A stretch of DNA of 64,000 nt from Leptotrichia massiliensis. GTDB taxonomy: Bacteria > Fusobacteriota > Fusobacteriia > Fusobacteriales > Leptotrichiaceae. Positions within the stretch are counted from its first letter, which is position 1. The number at the start of each line of letters is the position of its first letter. Location: positions 930,001-994,000 of the forward strand of contig NZ_FNVZ01000005.1 of assembly GCF_900104625.1 (NCBI RefSeq), written 5' to 3'. The notes beneath the pieces were generated by a model that saw only the letters and a program-made list of their open reading frames with translations, was not told where the DNA came from and ran no database searches. This document shows, in pieces, positions 57,330 to 64,000 of the stretch. A program made the position numbers and the translations under genes.

Positions 57330-58661
57330 CTATTTTAAAGCATTTAATCCTGCTAAATTCAAGAAGTTCCAAGGCTTGTTATAGTGAGGCTGGAAGAAGA
57401 AGTCTACAAATGCCAATTCTTCTACAGTCATTTTATTTTGAATGCATACTGACAATGTATTAATTGATTGTGTTAAATCAATTTTAGAAGTTAACTGTGC
57501 TCCTAAAATTCTTCTGCTATTTTTTTCAAATACCACTTTTAATGTTACTTTTTCATAAGTTGGCATAAATTCAGGACGATAGTTGTCAACTGCAATTACG
57601 CTTTCAACCTCTACTCCTTCCTGTTTTGCAATTTCCTCTGTTAATCCAGTTGCAGCCATATTGTTTTCGTAAATTTTAATTCCTGAAGTACCTTGTGTTC
57701 CAAGATGTCTAACTTTATTTTCAAACAAGTTTATACCTGCTAATGTTCCCATTCTTACAGCGTTAGTTGCAAGCGGAATATATCTTTCTCTTTGTAGCGG
57801 ATTATAGAATACTGAACAGCAGTCTCCTGCAGCCATAACGTCTTTATTGCTTGTTCTCATATATTCGTCAACTTTAATTGCTCCATTTGGAAGCATTTCA
57901 AGCTGTCCTTTAAACAATGAAGTGCTTGGCAGGAATCCAACACACATAATTACCATATCAGCTTCATATTCATTTTTATCAGTAACTACTTTTGTTACAT
58001 TTCCATTGCTTCCTTCAAATTTAACAACTTTTTCTCCAGTTGCTATTACAATTCCTCTATGTTTAAACGATTCTTCAGCAACATCTGTAAATTCCTTGTC
58101 AAAATATTTACTCAAAACTCTTTCTTCCGCATCTACTAGCACAACTTCTTTTCCATTATCCCTAAATGCTTCAACAAGTTCGACTCCAATGTATCCTGCT
58201 CCAACAACAATAACTTTTTGTGAATGTTTTGCTCTTTCAATAATTTCATTTGAATGATTGTAATTTTTACAAAGCAAAATATTATTTAAGTCAATTCCTT
58301 CAATTGGTGGAATAATAGGCCAAGAACCAGATGTAATAATCAATTTGTCAAAAGTTTCATTAAATTCAATTCCAGTTTCCAAGTTCACAACTCTTACTTT
58401 TTTACCTTCAATATCAACATTCTTTACTTCGTGTCTCATTCTAGTGTCAACATTTAATTCTCTTAATTTTTCAGGTGAACAGTAAAACAGTCCTTGCGGA
58501 TCTTTTACAACTCCTCCTACATACAAGGCAATTCCACAAGATAAGAATGAAATATTATCATTTCTTTCAAATACTGTTATCTCCGCATCGGGATTTGTCT
58601 TTCTCAAATTTAAGATTGCCGCTGTACCAGCGTGTGTACATCCAATTACAACTACTTTCAT
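57330..58661 (-). CDS. nox: NADH oxidase, probably water-forming
   Basis: 443 residues, usual length. Flavoprotein that reduces O2 to water with NADH, helping an anaerobe survive oxygen and regenerate NAD+. FAD motif VVVIGCTHAGTAAI at the N-terminus, single redox Cys42 in ISFLSCGIALYVGG, NAD motif VVGAGYIGVELVEAF, second FAD motif MAAGDCCSVFY. AAGGAG precedes the ATG. First of a three-gene operon with an OsmC-family gene. The CoA-disulfide reductase-like protein at 20323 is a relative with a different active-site surrounding. Confidence 0.93.
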   Translation of the reverse strand: MKVVVIGCTHAGTAAILNLRKTNPDAEITVFERNDNISFLSCGIALYVGGVVKDPQGLFYCSPEKLRELNVDTRMRHEVKNVDIEGKKVRVVNLETGIEFNETFDKLIITSGSWPIIPPIEGIDLNNILLCKNYNHSNEIIERAKHSQKVIVVGAGYIGVELVEAFRDNGKEVVLVDAEERVLSKYFDKEFTDVAEESFKHRGIVIATGEKVVKFEGSNGNVTKVVTDKNEYEADMVIMCVGFLPSTSLFKGQLEMLPNGAIKVDEYMRTSNKDVMAAGDCCSVFYNPLQRERYIPLATNAVRMGTLAGINLFENKVRHLGTQGTSGIKIYENNMAATGLTEEIAKQEGVEVESVIAVDNYRPEFMPTYEKVTLKVVFEKNSRRILGAQLTSKIDLTQSINTLSVCIQNKMTVEELAFVDFFFQPHYNKPWNFLNLAGLNALK

Positions 58662-58842
58662 CTATTTCCTCTCCTTCACTATATTCATATTTTAATTTTT
58701 AAACAAAATTTATAATAATTGTTAAATCAAATTATTTTTTTCCCAATCTATTTAATTATACTACATTTTAAAAAAAAATCAATAGTATTTTGAAATTTTT
58801 ACAAATTTATATTTAAATAAAATTATTTTTAAAATAAAAAGA

Positions 58843-58890
58843 CTACTTCAGAATTTCATTTCTATTTCCCAAAATAGCCTCTTTCTAAAT
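58843..58890 (-). terminator. weak terminator candidate after the asr operon
   Basis: On the minus strand AAGA-CTA and TAG-TCTT arms with a bulge, followed by TTTTATTTT, about 40 nt past the small protein stop. Confidence 0.35.
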
Positions 58891-58929
58891 TTAATTTTTA
58901 ATATCATAAATTACAATATTTTACAAATT

Positions 58930-59088
58930 TTATTCTTTAGTTTCATCATCATTATCTTTATCCTGATGCTCTTCGTATTCGTCATATTCATCATACTCAT
59001 TGACTTCACTAGGATCTTCACCATGATAATCTTTTTTGTTAAAATCTTTTTTATATTTTTTATATTTATCCATCCAAGATGAAGACAT
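58930..59088 (-). CDS. 52-residue acidic small protein behind asrC
   Basis: MSSSWMDKYKKYKKDFNKKD begins the protein: a basic, Tyr/Lys-rich first half, then a very acidic second half with EYDEYDEYEEH. No family is recognised. GGAAGTG lies 8 nt before the ATG. It starts 58 nt past the asrC stop on the same strand, so it is probably the last gene of the sulfite-reduction operon. A charged small partner or metal-binding protein is possible; nothing in the sequence proves it. Confidence 0.6.
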   Translation of the reverse strand: MSSSWMDKYKKYKKDFNKKDYHGEDPSEVNEYDEYDEYEEHQDKDNDDETKE

Positions 59089-59146
59089 ACAAATCACACT
59101 TCCTTATCTTTAATTTATACCTTACACTAAAAGTTAATCTTAATAT

Positions 59147-60121
59147 TTATAATATTCCTTGATATTTTATACCTTTCCAGTACACATTATTTACAATTAC
59201 AGCTTCTTCTGGAAGATTAACGTCTTTTAATGCCCATTTTTTAAACTCTTCAAAACCTGTTCTGTCAACAATGTAACCAATATGTTCTTTTGGAAGACTT
59301 CTGTCGATGTATTTGTCAACATATTCGTAAGTATTTTTTATTATTTTTATTATTGATTCTTCATCTGCCCAGAATAACCAGTCTTCTGCCAATCTTGGAT
59401 TTTGTTTTCCACTTCTTCCCATTATTGCAAGTTTATAATACTTTTTAGGAGATCTTGTCCATGCTCCTGTTGGGCAGTTCAGTACACATTCTCCACAACC
59501 AATACATCTTTGGTGATCTCTTACAGGTTTATAGTTTTTATATGAAATTGCTCCTGTTGAAAGCTTTTTACATTTTCTTTCACACATTCCGCAAGAAACA
59601 CATTTAGATTCGTCAAGTTCAGGTTTTGCCATTCCAATTATTCCAAAATCATGCATTCTGACTTTTTGACAGTCATTTGGGCAGCCTGTTAATGCTACTT
59701 TGAAGTGAAAATCATGTGGAAATATTGCTTTTTCGATTTTTTTTGCAAATTCTGTCGTATTATAGGCAGCTTTTGGACATACCTTGTTTCCAATACAAGC
59801 GGCAATATTTCTCGTACCAGCTGCAGCATATCCTTTATCCTTATCCTTATAATTAATTTCCAGTTTTTCCATAATTGGCTGCACCATCTTGTTTACTTTT
59901 TCAATATCATTCCAAGAAATTCCCAACACTTCAAAACCTTGACGAGTTGTAATATGAACATTTCCATCTCCATAAGTGTTAGCTATCTTTGCAACCATTT
60001 CCATTATTTCCCCAGTAATTGCTCCTCCTGGCACTCTCACACGCAATGCGGTTTTAGATCTGTCCTTTGTTACCCTGAATGCATTTTTGGTAACAGTTTT
60101 TCTATTTATATCCATGCTCAT
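59147..60121 (-). CDS. asrC: anaerobic sulfite reductase subunit C
   Basis: 324 residues. Catalytic subunit of dissimilatory-type sulfite reductase reducing sulfite to sulfide. Siroheme-[4Fe-4S] cysteines are in IGNKVCPKAAYN and LTGCPNDCQKVR; two ferredoxin-type clusters follow (CVSCGMCERKCKKL and CIGCGECVLNCPTG). GAGG is 9 nt before the ATG. It follows asrB by 41 nt; together asrA-asrB-asrC form the complete complex. Confidence 0.95.
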   Translation of the reverse strand: MSMDINRKTVTKNAFRVTKDRSKTALRVRVPGGAITGEIMEMVAKIANTYGDGNVHITTRQGFEVLGISWNDIEKVNKMVQPIMEKLEINYKDKDKGYAAAGTRNIAACIGNKVCPKAAYNTTEFAKKIEKAIFPHDFHFKVALTGCPNDCQKVRMHDFGIIGMAKPELDESKCVSCGMCERKCKKLSTGAISYKNYKPVRDHQRCIGCGECVLNCPTGAWTRSPKKYYKLAIMGRSGKQNPRLAEDWLFWADEESIIKIIKNTYEYVDKYIDRSLPKEHIGYIVDRTGFEEFKKWALKDVNLPEEAVIVNNVYWKGIKYQGIL

Positions 60122-60162
60122 TATTTTTACCTCTTCTTTTGTTTTTTCTTAAAATTCATATC

Positions 60163-61041
60163 TTAATCAAGCAGTTTTTTTGCAAAATCATATCTAAATA
60201 CTGGACCTTCAAGGCAAATATACGTTTCATCAATTTTACAATGCCCGCATTTCCCAACGGCACAGGACATCTTTCTTTCAAAGGAAACCCATATTTTTTC
60301 AGTTGGAATACCTGTTTTTAGGATTTCAAGGCAAGAAAAATGCATCATTACTGGAGGACCTACAACAATGTATTCAACTTCATCCATATTTTCAGGAATT
60401 TTTAAATCGGGAATATATTTGGTAACCATTCCTTCATGAATTTCGTCTTCTGTCTTTCCAATATTTCTTGCTGTTTCTACATTATCCAATGTTACAAGTA
60501 TTTCAATATTTTCTCTCCAACGTGAAAATTCCTCTTCAAAAATAACACTTTCATAATTTTTATATCCAACAATGATTTTAAAGGACTTCATTTCATCAGG
60601 ATATTTTGTAAAATATTCAATAATTGGACGAACTGGAGCAATTCCACTTCCTCCAACAACCATTACAATATGCTTATTTTTGTATTGTTCAATTGGAAAG
60701 CCGTGTCCATAAGGTCCTCTTAAAAAAATTCTATCTCCTGCTTTCAGTTCAAAAATCTTGTCTGTAACTTTTCCAACTTTTCTAATCAGAAAATCAAGAT
60801 AACCTTCCTCCAAGTCAAAATTCGCAATAGAAATAGGGGCTTCTCCAACTCCTGGTAATGAAACCTGCATAAACTGTCCAGCTTCTACATTTCCCTTTTT
60901 ATATTCCACCCGAAACAGCCATTCCAGTTCGGTAACTTTCTCGATGAACAAAAGTTTATGAACAGTCGGCAAATATACATTCATGTCCATTATAGCCTGT
61001 TCATCCATATTTATTGTATTTAATGTGTTAATTGTACTCAT
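60163..61041 (-). CDS. asrB: anaerobic sulfite reductase subunit B
   Basis: 292 residues. FAD- and NAD(P)H-binding subunit passing electrons to AsrC. The FAD motif reads EAPISIANFDLEEGYLDF with RGPYGHGFP; the NAD region VMVVGGSGIAPVRPIIEYF. The C-terminal [2Fe-2S] cysteines are in MSCAVGKCGHCKID and YICLEGPVF. It is about 20 residues longer than the usual ~272 because of an N-terminal extension. Its ATG overlaps the asrA stop (ATGA), showing coupling. Confidence 0.94.
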   Translation of the reverse strand: MSTINTLNTINMDEQAIMDMNVYLPTVHKLLFIEKVTELEWLFRVEYKKGNVEAGQFMQVSLPGVGEAPISIANFDLEEGYLDFLIRKVGKVTDKIFELKAGDRIFLRGPYGHGFPIEQYKNKHIVMVVGGSGIAPVRPIIEYFTKYPDEMKSFKIIVGYKNYESVIFEEEFSRWRENIEILVTLDNVETARNIGKTEDEIHEGMVTKYIPDLKIPENMDEVEYIVVGPPVMMHFSCLEILKTGIPTEKIWVSFERKMSCAVGKCGHCKIDETYICLEGPVFRYDFAKKLLD

Positions 61042-62198
61042 TCTGATTCTTCACCTCTTTTTTCAGCCGAAATTCTTTTTAGTTCGGCACTTAACTTGTT
61101 TATGCAATTTGAGAATGAAATATATTCAGGACATGCATCATCACATCTTCCACACCCTGTACACATCTGATATCCAAATCTCTTTTTAAAATCAGATATT
61201 TTGTGCATTACCTTAAATCTCATTCTATCTCCATGTCTTTGTCTGAATGAATGCCCTCCAGCCATATCCGTAAAGCCGTTCACATGACATGAAGCCCACA
61301 CACGTCTTCTTTCTCCATTGTTTTCATTTTCGCTGTAAAAAACATCTTGTGTAGTTGTGCAGGTACAAGTTGGACAAACAAAGTTACATTTTCCGCAGGC
61401 TATGCAACGGCTATCGTATTCACGCCATAAATCCAGATTTATTATATCTTCAAGCTCAATATTGTCAGGAATATCCACATGAATTTCATTATCTTCTACG
61501 AATTCCATTTCAAATTCAACATTTTCTTTTATCTTATTACTATTATTTTCAGCAATTATCTCTTCAAGATATTTTTTCATTTTTTCATCTTTTACATCCA
61601 TGTACATTTCATTTATTTTATGTTCATCATTACTTCCATTGTTTTTCTCAGCGATAAGTTCTTTAAAATAAGCCTTCAGCTCATCATCTTTTATATCAGC
61701 AAATATTTCCTCTTCTGTAACTTTTATTCCAATATTATATTCATCAGTCTTGTTAGTGCCCATATCTACACAAAAACAGTTCTCAAATGAATTTGGACAT
61801 CCAAACACTACAAATTTAACTTTATCTCTAACTCTCTTGTAGTAAATATCCAAAAATTTATTATTCAAGTAAATATCATCAACTCTTTTGACACCATGTA
61901 AATCACAGCTTCTAAGAAATATAAGATATTTTTGTTCCTGTTCTTTGGGCATCTTGCATCCTTCTTCTGTAAAATAAAACATTGTTTGTGTTATTGGCAA
62001 CATTATTTCTTTTGCTGAAAAATGAGATTTTTTGTCAAAACATATTTCATCAATTTTTTCAATTTCAGAATATCTGATTACAGAAGTATCTGAAAATGTA
62101 CCACGAAATGGTATCTCAATTGGAGCATATATCTTGTATTCTTTTTTCAGCTTTTCAAGTGCCAGATTAAAATTTTCACGATTTAAACTGATTTTCAT
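61038..62198 (-). CDS. asrA: anaerobic sulfite reductase subunit A, with internal duplication
   Basis: 386 residues. Iron-sulfur subunit. Two [4Fe-4S] ferredoxin motifs are seen: CIACGKCNFVCPTC (265-278) and CTGCGRCDDACPEY near residue 347. It exceeds the usual ~350 residues. Residues 166-187 and 199-219 are clearly duplicated (FADIKDDELKAYFKELIAEK against YMDVKDEKMKKYLEEIIAEN), explaining the extra length. GGAGGG precedes the ATG. Second gene after the FNT channel. Confidence 0.94.
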   Translation of the reverse strand: MKISLNRENFNLALEKLKKEYKIYAPIEIPFRGTFSDTSVIRYSEIEKIDEICFDKKSHFSAKEIMLPITQTMFYFTEEGCKMPKEQEQKYLIFLRSCDLHGVKRVDDIYLNNKFLDIYYKRVRDKVKFVVFGCPNSFENCFCVDMGTNKTDEYNIGIKVTEEEIFADIKDDELKAYFKELIAEKNNGSNDEHKINEMYMDVKDEKMKKYLEEIIAENNSNKIKENVEFEMEFVEDNEIHVDIPDNIELEDIINLDLWREYDSRCIACGKCNFVCPTCTCTTTQDVFYSENENNGERRRVWASCHVNGFTDMAGGHSFRQRHGDRMRFKVMHKISDFKKRFGYQMCTGCGRCDDACPEYISFSNCINKLSAELKRISAEKRGEESE

Positions 62199-62257
62199 TT
62201 TCCCTCCTAAATTTTACTTTATCTCTCCATTTAAAAATTATTTTTTTATTTAAATTA

Positions 62258-63022
62258 TTATTTATCCTTTTTTGCTAAATAATAGCAAGCAAAACCAACA
62301 AATGCTCCACCAACAATATTCCCCAATGTTACAAATAATAAATTATAAAAATAACCATTTAATGTTATTTCTTTTGCTCCATTGTATATTATCCCCATCA
62401 TTAAAAGAGTCATATTAGCAACACTGTGCTCAAATCCAGCAGTTATAAATGCAAATAAACACCAGAATACCATTATTAGCTTAGCAGTTTCCTCTTTTAA
62501 TTTTATTCCAGCCAGAACCGCAAGACACACAAGAATATTACATAAAATTCCTTTAAAAAACAGTTCGTGAGGCAGTGCAGTAATTTTTGCCTTTGAAACT
62601 TTCACAATAAATTCTACAACAGGTTTTGAAGCAGAATTTGAAAATACGTATACTATTGCAAGCATAATTGATCCTACAATATTTCCAAGATAAGATGCTA
62701 TCCACATAAAAATCATATCCTTAAAGCTTATACCCTTGTTCAGAAGCCCTGCTACCCCTATCATATTATTCCCTGTAAAAAGTTCTGTTCCAAATACAAC
62801 TACAAGGCTAAGCGCTATTCCAAAACTAATTCCCATAAGAATTTTGTTAGTTGGTAAGCCGCTACTAACTCCACCAACCGTAAATGTCAATAAAATTCCA
62901 ATTCCAATAAACATTCCAGCCAAAAATGCAGATAGGAAGTACTTTCCTTTACCTTCTTTTAAAAGTCCAATTTTACTTTTCGCGGCATTTGTTACTAATT
63001 CTAAAGTTTCTTTATTTCTCAT
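62258..63022 (-). CDS. formate/nitrite transporter family channel, probable hydrosulfide channel
   Basis: 254 residues with six membrane helices. Typical FNT features: KYFLSAFLAGMFIGIGILLT, FGTELFTGNNMI and GFEHSVANMTLLMMGI. FNT pores carry small anions. In Clostridioides difficile the FNT gene next to asrABC encodes a hydrosulfide channel, so this one likely exports sulfide made by AsrABC. The ATG at 63022 is fixed by an in-frame TAA just upstream; the strong AAAGGAG is 39 nt away behind a hairpin. Confidence 0.9.
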   Translation of the reverse strand: MRNKETLELVTNAAKSKIGLLKEGKGKYFLSAFLAGMFIGIGILLTFTVGGVSSGLPTNKILMGISFGIALSLVVVFGTELFTGNNMIGVAGLLNKGISFKDMIFMWIASYLGNIVGSIMLAIVYVFSNSASKPVVEFIVKVSKAKITALPHELFFKGILCNILVCLAVLAGIKLKEETAKLIMVFWCLFAFITAGFEHSVANMTLLMMGIIYNGAKEITLNGYFYNLLFVTLGNIVGGAFVGFACYYLAKKDK

Positions 63023-63068
63023 TCTTTACATTGCAATAAAATCTCTATATTTTATTACATTCTCCTTT
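63020..63068 (-). promoter_or_regulatory. Shine-Dalgarno separated from the start codon by a hairpin
   Basis: AAAGGAG (63068-63062), then TGTAATAAAAT (63059-63049), loop ATAGAG, and ATTTTATTGCA (63042-63032), an 11-bp stem with one G-U. GGAG and ATG are 39 nt apart, 11 nt without the hairpin. A decoy ATG followed at once by TAA sits at 63031-63029, in frame. Confidence 0.5.
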
Positions 63069-63191
63069 CCTATCAAATTTATTTGTGAAAAAATTCTTAT
63101 ATTAAATTATTACATATATATTTAAAAAAGTCCACAGTAAAAAATAATTATTTTATATTTGTAATGATAATATTTTGATAAACAAAATTAT

Positions 63192-63209
63192 AATGAATTC
63201 GAATTCATT
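63192..63209. promoter_or_regulatory. 18-bp perfect palindrome, probable operator
   Basis: AATGAATTCGAATTCATT. One base overlaps a TATAAT box on the minus strand (63192-63187) that could serve the FNT-asr operon, and the palindrome fills the -35 to -10 gap. It is shared with the divergent gene at 63356. The binding protein is unknown. Confidence 0.6.
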
Positions 63210-63355
63210 TGATACTCAATTTAACAATAAAATTAAAATTTCACAAAAAAGACACAAATTCTTCATTTTTTTGTCAAAATTTAGTGATATTATACTCTTG
63301 TCGGTAAGAAAGACGAAAAAAATAAAATTATAAATAAACAATTGGAGGAATTACT

Positions 63356-63829
63356 ATGAAAAAAATAGGTAAAAAGAAAATTTTAGGAATCGCTTTACTA
63401 ACATCATTATCAATATTTGCAGGAACAACAATTACGGCAAATAATAATAACAGAGCTACTACTGCTGTTAATAGTATGCCTAATAATGAATGTAAACCAC
63501 CACATAAATTACAAAAAGACAGCAACGGAAATCTTCTGGATGAAAATGGAAATATCATAAAAAAACCTGATCCTGCTAAAATAGAAGAGTTAAAGAAAAA
63601 ACTAACTAATGGAAAAATTACAAAAGATGAAGGTGCTGAAATTGCAAAAATGTTAGAAAGAAAAGGACCTCATGGGAAACCAAATGATAAATGCATACCA
63701 AAAGATGCTCCAAAAAGATTAACTGATACAGAAATTCAAACATTAATAAATTCATTAAACAGCGGAAAAGTTTCAAAAGATGAAGCTAGTAAATTAATAG
63801 AAATGCTAAATAACCGTCACAGAGGATAA
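63356..63829 (+). CDS. exported protein with two homologous repeats
   Basis: 157 residues. Signal peptide (about 1-29, ending TITA-N). Two related segments follow: EELKKKLTNGKITKDEGAEI with AKMLERKG (about 77-104) and QTLINSLNSGKVSKDEASKL with IEMLNNRH (about 128-156). Each resembles an EF-hand-like or K-x-S-K-D-E helix-turn-helix but without a full calcium loop. Two Cys (ECKP, KCIP) may form a disulfide. GGAGG precedes the ATG. Divergent from the asr operon. Confidence 0.75.
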   Translation: MKKIGKKKILGIALLTSLSIFAGTTITANNNNRATTAVNSMPNNECKPPHKLQKDSNGNLLDENGNIIKKPDPAKIEELKKKLTNGKITKDEGAEIAKMLERKGPHGKPNDKCIPKDAPKRLTDTEIQTLINSLNSGKVSKDEASKLIEMLNNRHRG

Positions 63830-63917
63830 AGATCTAATGATATTCCTAAAAATTAACTTGGTTAATAAAATCGTACTAATAATAATGCTAATTAAATATA
63901 TTTTTAATAATTCATAT

Positions 63918-63965
63918 CTTGAATAGTGAATTATTCTAATTCTCTCTCCATATTCATTATTCAAG
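63918..63965. other. 14-bp stem hairpin near the window end
   Basis: CTTGAATAGTGAAT (63918-63931) and ATTCATTATTCAAG (63952-63965) pair with one G-U around a 20-nt loop. Neither side has a T-run, so a simple terminator is unlikely. The next gene is outside the window. Confidence 0.45.
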
Positions 63966-64000
63966 AAAAAAATGACAGTAATAAAAATTGATATACTGTC

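Noticed and set aside
59705-60166. 153-residue plus-strand frame over asrC
   Set aside because: Shadow of asrC, whose cofactor motifs and operon position are unambiguous.

Overview
The window is very AT-rich and encodes two giant type V autotransporters with the fusobacterial conserved N-terminal region, many exported proteins and an anaerobic-type metabolism. It most likely comes from a Leptotrichia-like member of the Fusobacteriota. This assignment rests on protein style and gene content; no rRNA gene is present.

Layout. Positions 1-6,500 hold a truncated galU, small hypothetical genes, an orphan S24-type repressor, mscL and a polar amino-acid ABC transporter. Positions 6,700-13,400 hold a lipoprotein, an AEC-family transporter, mnmA, a secreted protein and a malolactic/malic enzyme flanked by two copies of a ~105-bp repeat. 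Positions 14,000-16,700 carry rplU-prp-rpmA (L27 has the N-terminal extension that Prp removes), a tRNA-Ser(GGA), an SDR enzyme and a RelE-like toxin whose antitoxin gene is broken by an in-frame stop. Positions 16,800-24,100 contain four genes resembling parts of a contractile injection system (tube-like protein, two accessory proteins, VgrG-like spike), split by udk, a CoA-disulfide-reductase-like gene and a K+ channel. A ~350-bp intergenic element with two covarying hairpins (24,225-24,571) follows. Positions 24,800-37,500 are a long minus-strand housekeeping run: ychF, a UDG-like gene, an MBL hydrolase, yqeH, a tyrosine recombinase, topA, a PD-(D/E)XK-like gene, dprA, a TPR protein and asnS. 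Positions 37,900-51,500 encode the two tandem autotransporters. Positions 51,800-58,700 hold three paralogous membrane proteins, two secreted proteins and a nox-OsmC operon. Positions 58,900-63,000 are a sulfite-reduction operon: an FNT channel (probably a hydrosulfide exit route), asrA, asrB, asrC and a 52-residue acidic small protein. The window ends with a secreted two-repeat protein.

Main observation from the hunt. At three unrelated genes (20,323 CoA-disulfide reductase-like; 44,189 autotransporter; 63,022 FNT channel) a perfect AAAGGAG Shine-Dalgarno lies 36-51 nt from the start codon, much too far for direct use. In each case a strong hairpin fills the gap. Removing the hairpin leaves 11-12 nt. 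This suggests a structured spacer that brings the Shine-Dalgarno to the start, possibly a regulated form of initiation. Other points worth a look are the nonsense codon in the antitoxin, the REP/MITE-like element with compensatory stem changes, an internal duplication in AsrA, and an 18-bp perfect palindrome upstream of the asr operon.

All functions are assigned from motifs and remembered family features; no database search was run.
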